This document shows, one piece after another, positions 34,001-37,706 of a DNA stretch of 37,706 nucleotides. Source of the stretch: Verrucomicrobiota bacterium (lineage in GTDB: Bacteria > Chlamydiota > Chlamydiia > Chlamydiales > JAEYWL01); NCBI GenBank assembly GCA_023428915.1, contig JAEYWL010000025.1, positions 1 to 37,706 of the forward strand, read 5' to 3'. The position numbers were made by a program, and so were the translations under genes. The notes under the pieces are model-generated. The model saw only the letters and a list, made by a program, of their open reading frames with translations. It was not told the origin of the DNA and ran no database searches. Positions within the stretch are counted from its first letter, which is position 1. Every line of letters begins with the position of its first letter.

Positions 34001-34100
34001 AGGCGCTTGCAACCAGTTCTTTATTGGGAACGGCTTCCTTATTGGCAATTTTAGGAGTTTGCTGGGGAACTGAAGCGGGAGTGCGGCGGTTAACTTGCAT
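28059..34100 (-). CDS. Giant solenoid protein A (2013 residues), unknown function
   Basis: Not recognised. Residues 1-37 are a disordered leader (MQVNRRTPASVPQQTPKIAN onward). The rest is a long helical repeat protein with TPR-like pairs such as SAFISEGACEEAQELLLQTA near 1050 and IAQQYCDLGRLPEAQKCLIA near 1143. Blocks shared with its downstream paralog: SFGITTSIE near 98, DFDF 181-184, ATDWT 210-214, TPKGKLKMGWDAIFTEL near 312, HSNCNPDFSKLAVQGC near 475, AAKLLVKYSNLSLDTV near 1424. ATG 34100 is preferred over the upstream TTG at 34166, because a TATAAT box lies at 34139-34134, between the two. The C-terminus is basic (RKQAKQKMQHHAKHT). First gene of a two-gene operon of 13 kb. No helicase, protease, toxin or glycosyltransferase motif was seen. 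Confidence 0.85.
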   Translation of the reverse strand: MQVNRRTPASVPQQTPKIANKEAVPNKELVASASPAQLPNFRGSEDFYDIMLETGFASDNGFKERFVYFSLAPINEQISTEMEGFRHREFKVEGREFSFGITTSIEKVFSRIHCFLRKKPRWSGSALRYLLHRLNYLESCMLCFIEFNQVICKQHKLTIEKIINPKLRKELSVRRLPFPSDFDFKLPLTEAEGIFNELNFALVGHLYESATDWTMCKVAIEALKEKARQLKRDPGLLEPDDPKTRQQVIREYSFHKRKLTTSQTLAYNTQTFGELQGQQPFVVELLGICKVARKAYSAHRSLTCDNIAEKGKYPTPKGKLKMGWDAIFTELAQVHIPALPIKGKKPLYDHTDLLKLYDDYSLGICVQEAAEELYYNNWQTAEDKQVEFIVNAQKYAKDRFSFEHRVAWSICAVSSNLFQMKWGQKAEGHCRDFLNLRADVKQADSKNVLAILGSHILAHDGGLCDVQAIIDVAAFLHSNCNPDFSKLAVQGCYIKKKQNKRTTALMQVPIGESLRFVQVAANPTESIKHLLELAEKQPARFKALAKAYELLLPQEAFVKPSKLLGCAPLLGIESVVWLQMIHQLIQLDSPFAIHMGLSLFCGLQAMHTDSFSLEKILEVFPSVFFMIRSINGRKLLLNNLSPLIAEKLRRFLEGKLSLKDSFQEFVEGYCLALTSMPQEQTGLVFSGIWPAQASSQNTSKFVEALLKNSHFTTVVTLSQRSSYVENQAVWLLQALETAVKLPAVPRKAALQYLIPILEKLNITYSTAASTAALKVLQEEGYENFSNALLIKGIAAGGFTYPLASEAVKSVFAKKKYAFVLELIACMCKRNLAKQDEIKTIIESLEALRKTFSNEELQAEYANAETALLQLHTLPRIPNQYLTLCPKALSHLLSSNIPAACKELLLMMTKPRNAAERTVLQGLWLAVCKEWLAAKELEKAYALWNSGISLFKRSQADYQEFLKELLQLGHETLSFDKIDALKKNITTSLDPEQEKKLQEQTLLHCQELLNAKKHNQLAAELKTTLGSHLTKEQASEVRSKLASAFISEGACEEAQELLLQTANWDQLAPHLEALQKSSKAPVEKWSLAAQVLNSAIKDKPELKGWFSSFFEPLLATPDVAAKFLASGHFTESEIFEFKLKIAQQYCDLGRLPEAQKCLIALTAAAIPLDKEPQMKKLANDLFQKCCEKLDATSQSSSGLAILAGTPKVIELLDGLAPQTIMLCLQSIAANLCAANATAAYAVTETLLKASLNCNGKLQADWGAIVQALINILQTNTAQQNKQAALFANSVFCLLPQIFNNLSRDRTRQLQLLSILHFHIGKLTLTPELRTYCLKLIPEEQAITTGEETCAFEADIILLEGCFSDFPELAAARLALLKAAVKTHAEERLILSNLEILLKSSLAEAENNQIADTLKAFVAQSPARAEDAAKLLVKYSNLSLDTVRKNQLAAQLVPHLENNVLLQNQIFLTLPELTEKCRLLFDDYLNKQLQNLEAPLRLEQLFLVMKQLLHCQDFRWKFILEIVSRKQDHPLRQELLPVIDQMFQIYFSKKTNLPSSWQLALVCLINTESPLQSNSAKLLLQIIEDEQLYHALFGFAITGTDGLFFLLNLLKKLVSAITIENEPAKRKLHLEKLIFALNTLRPFVCTQQSKELHHLIEEKLTANLLTSGLYEFWEKGVHTLFTLQLTSVTELGVQLISNVQLAIQALPAFQNLEAKKLGIKLLEFARSLAIDENTNIRLDLQAVIGGLSYLAAQDAALEIIELRTAYSRLLGILLGNRVVNKAPLTDELKQQLEPALSPLQAYFAINARNNAALFKQLKAICTLNFNTAGLQELAVEIAQEKLKTMDKSYFATVKDAFNQFTEYQVIYHPFFEVGRNKPEAWSKLVSETISHLSWMLKDGYINVELLLNCLQNLLSIAATEEFRTQSNEVTMSVIVPLVRLIDQAPNQFVKPEDANLLYHIINHLVANNRPSPLLINFIQKELNTSSHLANNIQQKLLNELRKQAKQKMQHHAKHT

Positions 34101-34133
34101 GATATCTTCACAAAAAAAAATAAAAATGGCGCT

Positions 34134-34162
34134 ATTATAGAAGAGTCGACGGGTTAGCGCAA
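34134..34162 (-). promoter_or_regulatory. Promoter of the giant-gene operon
   Basis: On the minus strand TTGCGC (34162-34157) is followed after 17 bases by a perfect TATAAT (34139-34134). The predicted transcript would start near 34127 and give a leader of under 30 bases, ending GTGAAGATATC before ATG 34100. The -35 box matches the consensus in only the first three positions, which is acceptable for chlamydial sigma-66 promoters. Confidence 0.55.
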
Positions 34163-34320
34163 ACAAAAGAAAAGTTTTTACTTTTTGATGCCCCGATTTT
34201 TTTAAGCAAGATATGACCTATTATAAAGTTGCAATCTGGGTGCATATAGCTCAATACTGGAATAAAAAAGTGGGGATATGCTATAAAGTACCCATTATCA
34301 TGAAAACATAAGGTGAAATA
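34163..34320 (+). promoter_or_regulatory. Upstream region of rpe, promoter not resolved
   Basis: This A/T-rich stretch must hold the promoter of the rpe-efp-accB-accC operon. Two -10-like boxes are present, TTATAA at 34221 and TATAAA at 34282, but neither has a clear -35 partner at the right distance. AAGGTG (34310-34315) is the ribosome-binding site of rpe. No hairpin was seen. Confidence 0.35.
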
Positions 34321-35046
34321 TTGAAAAAAAAGGCTGATATAAAAATTGCTCCTTCCATTTTAGCAGGCAATTTTGCTTATTTGGCAGATGAGGCTAAACG
34401 TATTGAAGCTTCCGGGGCCGACTACCTCCATGTCGATGTAATGGATGGTCATTTTGTGCCCAATATCACAATGGGCCCGCAAATTGTGGCGGCTATCAAT
34501 CGCTCTACTGCAATGTTTCTCGATGTTCATCTCATGATTTATAACCCGTTTGCTTATATTGAGCGATTTGTGGAAGCGGGTGCTGACAGTATTACTATAC
34601 ATTTTGAAGCAACAGAAGATGTCGAAGACACCCTGAATTATATTCGCAAATGCAATGTACGTGCAGGCTTGGCTTTCTGCCCGGAGACGTCTATGTCAAT
34701 GATTCCAAAATATTTAGATAAATGCGACATGATGCTTATCATGACCGTACATCCCGGATTTGGCGGGCAGGCCTTTATGCCGGAAATGCTTGAAAAGATC
34801 CAATTTACCCGCGGCTTATGCGACCAAATGCATATCAGGCAGGGGGGCGTAATAGAAAAAGCCGGGGAAAATAAGCTGCCGGCTTTTGATATAGAGGTTG
34901 ATGGAGGCATAAACGATGAAACTGCTGCAGCTTGTGCGAAAGCTGGTGCAAATGTCTTTGTCGCAGGTACTCATCTTATGCATGCTCCAGATTTAACTGC
35001 AGCGGTATCTAAGCTAAGAAATGCCGCAAGCCCAAGCATAGAATAA
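34321..35046 (+). CDS. rpe: Ribulose-phosphate 3-epimerase
   Basis: 241 residues, a (beta/alpha)8 barrel of the Rpe family. The N-terminal motif IAPSILAGNF, the metal-binding H37 and D39 in LHVDVMDGHFVPN, H70 in LDVHLMI, the phosphate loop VHPGFGGQAF and the catalytic Asp of FDIEVDGGI (near 196) are all present. It interconverts ribulose 5-phosphate and xylulose 5-phosphate in the pentose phosphate pathway. About 12 residues before DIEVDGG (GGVIEKAGENKLP) are longer than usual. The start is TTG at 34321, with AAGGTG 5 bases upstream; the nearby ATG at 34300 runs into a stop after two more codons. First gene of the rpe-efp-accB-accC group. Confidence 0.96.
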   Translation: MKKKADIKIAPSILAGNFAYLADEAKRIEASGADYLHVDVMDGHFVPNITMGPQIVAAINRSTAMFLDVHLMIYNPFAYIERFVEAGADSITIHFEATEDVEDTLNYIRKCNVRAGLAFCPETSMSMIPKYLDKCDMMLIMTVHPGFGGQAFMPEMLEKIQFTRGLCDQMHIRQGGVIEKAGENKLPAFDIEVDGGINDETAAACAKAGANVFVAGTHLMHAPDLTAAVSKLRNAASPSIE

Positions 35047-35061
35047 CAAAAGAGAAATTAG

Positions 35062-35616
35062 ATGGTCACAAGCAATCAACTCACTCCAGGAATGACGATT
35101 TCCTTAAATGGTAAGTTATACCGTGTGGAATCCAGTGTTAAGGTAACTGTGCAAAAGGGCACTCCTTTTATCAAAACAAAACTTAAAGATCTGACCACGC
35201 AAGAAATCATCGAAAAGAATTTCAAGCCAGACCAAACCATTAAAGACGTGGCTTTAGTCGAAAGGCGTTTAGAGTTTCTCTACCTTGAAGGTGAAGATTA
35301 CCTCTTTTTGGATATCGGAAATCTGGAGCAAGTATTAATTCCTCCCCATATCATTGATGAGGCCTCTAATTACTTGAAAGAAGGGGTTGAGGTTAGAGCG
35401 AGTTTTTACGGCGAATCTATCTTTTCGGTTGAGCTGCCCCAATTCCTCGAGCTTATGGTGGGAAAAATCGAAAATGAAGGCAAGCATGCCAATAACAACG
35501 GCACTAAGATTGCCGTTTTAGAGACAGGCGCCAACATCGAGGTGCCGACATTTATAGAACCTGGCGACATCATTAAAGTAGACACCAAGACGAACGAATA
35601 TATTCAGCGGGTATAA
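35062..35616 (+). CDS. efp: Elongation factor P, divergent chlamydial paralog (efp1 type)
   Basis: 184 residues with the three EF-P domains: KOW-like (1-65), central OB (about 66-128) and C-terminal OB (129-184, ending GDIIKVDTKTNEYIQRV). The tip loop that normally reads KPGKGQAF is VTVQKGTPF here; the lysine (K32) is kept but the Pro-Gly before it is lost. Chlamydiae carry two EF-P genes, and from memory the one beside accB in C. trachomatis (CT122) has a similar odd loop. EF-P helps ribosomes form peptide bonds at proline runs. The gene begins 15 bases after rpe. Confidence 0.93.
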   Translation: MVTSNQLTPGMTISLNGKLYRVESSVKVTVQKGTPFIKTKLKDLTTQEIIEKNFKPDQTIKDVALVERRLEFLYLEGEDYLFLDIGNLEQVLIPPHIIDEASNYLKEGVEVRASFYGESIFSVELPQFLELMVGKIENEGKHANNNGTKIAVLETGANIEVPTFIEPGDIIKVDTKTNEYIQRV

Positions 35617-35624
35617 GAACTATT

Positions 35625-35692
35625 CAGAGAGGCTGTAAAAAAATTAGAATTCTGACGAAAAACGGTATGAATCTCTATTTTTTTCGCAACCT
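35625..35692 (+). terminator. Imperfect hairpin between efp and accB
   Basis: GAGGCTGTAAAAAAA (about 35629-35643) can pair with TTTTTTTCGCAACCTC (about 35677-35692), with two mismatches and one G-U pair, around some 33 bases. The A and T runs give it a terminator look in both directions. As accB follows only 25 bases later, it may be an attenuator that lowers acc expression, or a remnant repeat. Confidence 0.4.
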
Positions 35693-35716
35693 CAGAGAGA
35701 CATTGAGGAGGAAAAG

Positions 35717-36214
35717 TTGGAGTTTAAGCAGATTAAGGAATTGATGTCGGCAATGGCTCGGACAGGTCTAAAGCGTATTTCAATTAAGCGCGAGGGTTTT
35801 GAAATTGAGTTAGAGAGAGAAAACAATGCTCCTGTGCGCAATTTAGAACAGATAGATTACTTGGATGAACCTCCAGCGCGGCGTGATCAAGAATCCTACA
35901 AACCCGTACTTCAAACCCCAAAAACAGACAATCTGGGCGCCCTGGCTTCTGGAAAATCTGAAGTTAAAGAAGAATCGCCCGGCACCTTTGTTACATCCCC
36001 TATGGTAGGCACATTTTACACCTCTCCCTCGCCTGAAGATCCAGCGTTTGTTAAAGTAGGCGATAGGATCGAAAAAGATACGATTATCTGTATTATTGAG
36101 GCGATGAAAGTGATGAATGAAGTAAAAGCCGGTAAGAGCGGGGTTGTGGCTGAAATCTTAGTTGACAACGGCCATCCGGTAGAATTCGGCACAAAACTCT
36201 TTCGTATTACCTAG
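35717..36214 (+). CDS. accB: Acetyl-CoA carboxylase biotin carboxyl carrier protein
   Basis: 165 residues. An N-terminal helical dimer region (FKQIKELMSAMARTGLKRIS) is followed by a flexible linker (about 38-90) and the biotinyl domain from about 92, with the biotin lysine K131 in EAMKVMNEVKAG. The usual motif is AMKM; Val replaces Met after the lysine. It carries CO2 as carboxybiotin from AccC to the carboxyltransferase in the first step of fatty-acid synthesis. TTG 35717 is the start: GAGGAGG lies 6 bases upstream and the protein begins with the family's usual MEFKQIKEL. accC follows 8 bases after the stop. Confidence 0.96.
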   Translation: MEFKQIKELMSAMARTGLKRISIKREGFEIELERENNAPVRNLEQIDYLDEPPARRDQESYKPVLQTPKTDNLGALASGKSEVKEESPGTFVTSPMVGTFYTSPSPEDPAFVKVGDRIEKDTIICIIEAMKVMNEVKAGKSGVVAEILVDNGHPVEFGTKLFRIT

Positions 36215-36222
36215 TACAGATT

Positions 36223-37590
36223 ATGCAAAAAGTACTCATTTCAAATCGCGGCGAAATAGCCGTCAGGATTATTCGGGCTTGCCACGACTTAGGTCTGCAA
36301 ACAGTAGCCGTTTATTCACAAGCCGATTCAGAGGCCTTGCATGTGCTTCATGCAGACGAGGCCATCTGCATAGGAGAAGCTCCATCTAACAGGTCTTATC
36401 TTAAAATCGCCAATATCCTATCTGCTTGTGAGATTACCGGTGCCGACGCCATTCATCCAGGCTATGGCTTTTTAAGCGAAAATGCTAATTTTGCCTCTAT
36501 TTGTAAAAGCTGCGGCTTAAACTTTATTGGCCCTTCTCCAGTTTCTATCGCCCTTTTAGGGGATAAGGCTAAGGCCAAAGCCACTGCTAAAAAGTCTGGG
36601 TGTCCTGTCATTCCGGGTTCGGATGGCATTATTGTAGACAGTAAGCAAGCGCTAGTAGAAGCGAAAAAAATCGGTTTTCCCGTATTTATCAAGGCTGCAG
36701 CCGGCGGCGGCGGTAAAGGGATACGCATTGCGCACTCTGAAGAGGAATTTGTAAAGCAATTTGCGGCTGCCCGTGCCGAAGCTGAAGTCAGTTTTGGCAA
36801 TCCCGATGTTTATCTTGAGAAGATGATTCAAACGCCGCGCCACATCGAGGTGCAGGTATTAGGGGATAAACACGGAAATTACATACACTTAGGCGAGCGC
36901 GATTGCACCATTCAAAGGCGCCGGCAAAAATTGATTGAAGAATCGCCAAGCCCCGTGCTTTCGCCTAAGCTAAGGCAAAAGATTGGAGATGCCGCTGTCA
37001 ATGTTGTGAAAGCAGCAGGTTATTATTCGGCCGGTACAGTGGAGTTTTTGCTGGATAAGGACCATAACTTCTATTTCATGGAAGTCAATACCCGCATCCA
37101 GGTGGAGCATACCGTTACTGAAGAGCTCACGGGTGTGGATCTTGTCAAAGAACAGCTGCGCATTGCCATGGGCGAAAAACTCTCCTATAAGCAGAAAGAC
37201 ATTAGCTATAACGGCCATGTGGTCCAGTTCCGCATCAATGCGGAAAATCCGTCGCAAAACTTTGCCACTTCCCCTGGGCGTTTAGAGTATTATCTGCCGC
37301 CAGGCGGTCCGCATGTGCGTGTAGATAGTGCCTGCTATTCAGGTTATGTTATCCCGCCTTATTATGACTCCATGATTGCCAAGCTGATTGTGCATGGTAA
37401 AACCCGCGAGGAAGCCATTGCCATCGGCAAGCGCGCGTTGCGCGAATTTCATATTGGAGGCATCCACAGCACTATAGCTTTCCATTTGCATATGCTTGAA
37501 GATGAAAACTTTCTGAAAGCCAATTACGATCTAACCTACATCGACAGCTTGATCGCAAATGGCGCCACTTTCTCCAAGGAACCTGTTTAA
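36223..37590 (+). CDS. accC: Acetyl-CoA carboxylase biotin carboxylase subunit
   Basis: 455 residues, full length. The N-terminal domain is VLISNRGEIAVRIIRACHDL, the ATP-grasp glycine loop is AAAGGGGKGIRIA (near 160-172), and the active-site strand MEVNTRIQVEHTVTE (near 287-301) has the Glu, Arg, Gln and Glu residues that bind ATP and bicarbonate. QRRRQKLIEESPSP has Arg where E. coli has His (QRRHQK). It carboxylates biotin on AccB using ATP and bicarbonate. No clear ribosome-binding site precedes the ATG, so translation may depend on accB, 8 bases upstream. Confidence 0.97.
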   Translation: MQKVLISNRGEIAVRIIRACHDLGLQTVAVYSQADSEALHVLHADEAICIGEAPSNRSYLKIANILSACEITGADAIHPGYGFLSENANFASICKSCGLNFIGPSPVSIALLGDKAKAKATAKKSGCPVIPGSDGIIVDSKQALVEAKKIGFPVFIKAAAGGGGKGIRIAHSEEEFVKQFAAARAEAEVSFGNPDVYLEKMIQTPRHIEVQVLGDKHGNYIHLGERDCTIQRRRQKLIEESPSPVLSPKLRQKIGDAAVNVVKAAGYYSAGTVEFLLDKDHNFYFMEVNTRIQVEHTVTEELTGVDLVKEQLRIAMGEKLSYKQKDISYNGHVVQFRINAENPSQNFATSPGRLEYYLPPGGPHVRVDSACYSGYVIPPYYDSMIAKLIVHGKTREEAIAIGKRALREFHIGGIHSTIAFHLHMLEDENFLKANYDLTYIDSLIANGATFSKEPV

Positions 37591-37706
37591 AATTCCATTT
37601 GGAGTGCGGCAACTTGTCCTGGCTTGCAATTAATATTTATGTCGCTGCTTACCGCAGCTCAATATGTATATCCATTGTAACCCCACGTTCCGGCCTAAAG
37701 GCCTAC
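37591..37706. other. Intergenic region at the right edge with a fragment of a second repeat family
   Basis: No gene is visible in these 116 bases. TAACCCCACGTTCCG (37678-37692) is identical to the minus strand of the structured repeat near 19624-19638. It runs into GGCCTAAAGGCC (37692-37703), a small palindrome that occupies the place of the GATATCTGCAGG stem in the other copy. The rest of the unit lies beyond the window. Confidence 0.45.

Noticed and set aside
21019..34100. Giant proteins as polyketide/peptide synthases, adhesins or RHS-type toxins.
   Set aside because: No carrier-protein serine motif, no condensation or adenylation motif, no YD repeats, no beta-rich tandem repeats and no signal peptide; the sequence is helical throughout.

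Overview
The window is almost certainly from a chlamydia, most likely an environmental (Parachlamydiaceae-like) member of the order. Two housekeeping blocks have the gene order I remember from Chlamydia trachomatis: rpsA-nusA-infB-rbfA-truB-ribF (the CT098-CT093 block) on the minus strand, and rpe-efp-accB-accC (CT121-CT124) on the plus strand. The EF-P is of the divergent chlamydial efp1 type. Between and beside these blocks are genes that pathogenic chlamydiae, as far as I recall, lack: a Sel1-repeat protein, queD, a CsbD stress protein, an AlkD-like repair protein, and very large proteins of unknown function. I found no tRNA, rRNA, CRISPR array or complete insertion sequence.

Layout. 1-3200: edge of a dispersed palindromic repeat, a VOC-family protein, a CsbD protein coupled to a threonine-dehydratase-like enzyme, and a convergent Sel1-repeat protein. 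3240-4720: an alpha/beta hydrolase followed closely by an AlkD-like DNA alkylation repair protein. 4744-12661 (minus): the translation/transcription operon, read rpsA to ribF, with a strong 13-bp hairpin between rpsA and nusA. 12849-15952: an 819-residue unknown helical protein that shares its stop-codon site with a convergent secreted His-rich protein. 15967-17208: queD divergent from an aspartokinase without ACT domains, with a 19-bp tandem repeat between them. 17280-19706: a 162-bp near-perfect palindrome (MITE-like), a 646-residue unknown protein, and a second structured repeat. 19707-20873: the BrnQ carrier. 21019-34100 (minus): two giant genes, 2013 and 2347 residues, overlapping by ATGA and read from a TATAAT promoter. 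34321-37590: rpe-efp-accB-accC, then a fragment of the second repeat family at the right edge.

Most notable content. The giant pair makes up about 35% of the window. The two proteins are collinear paralogs: matching blocks lie at about residues 206/210, 332/312, 496/475 and 1489/1424. Each has a disordered N-terminal leader of about 40 residues followed by what looks like a long alpha-helical (TPR/HEAT-like) solenoid. I recognise no catalytic motif. Tandem duplication plus translational coupling suggests that the two products act together in similar amounts, perhaps as a scaffold or as secreted proteins. Function is unknown.

How the genes work together. The minus-strand operon supplies ribosomal protein S1, NusA, IF2, RbfA, TruB and the FMN/FAD synthetase. 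The right-hand operon supplies ribulose-phosphate epimerase, EF-P and two acetyl-CoA carboxylase subunits. Aspartokinase, BrnQ and the threonine-dehydratase-like enzyme all concern amino-acid metabolism but do not form one operon. Gene density is high and no gap exceeds 300 bases.
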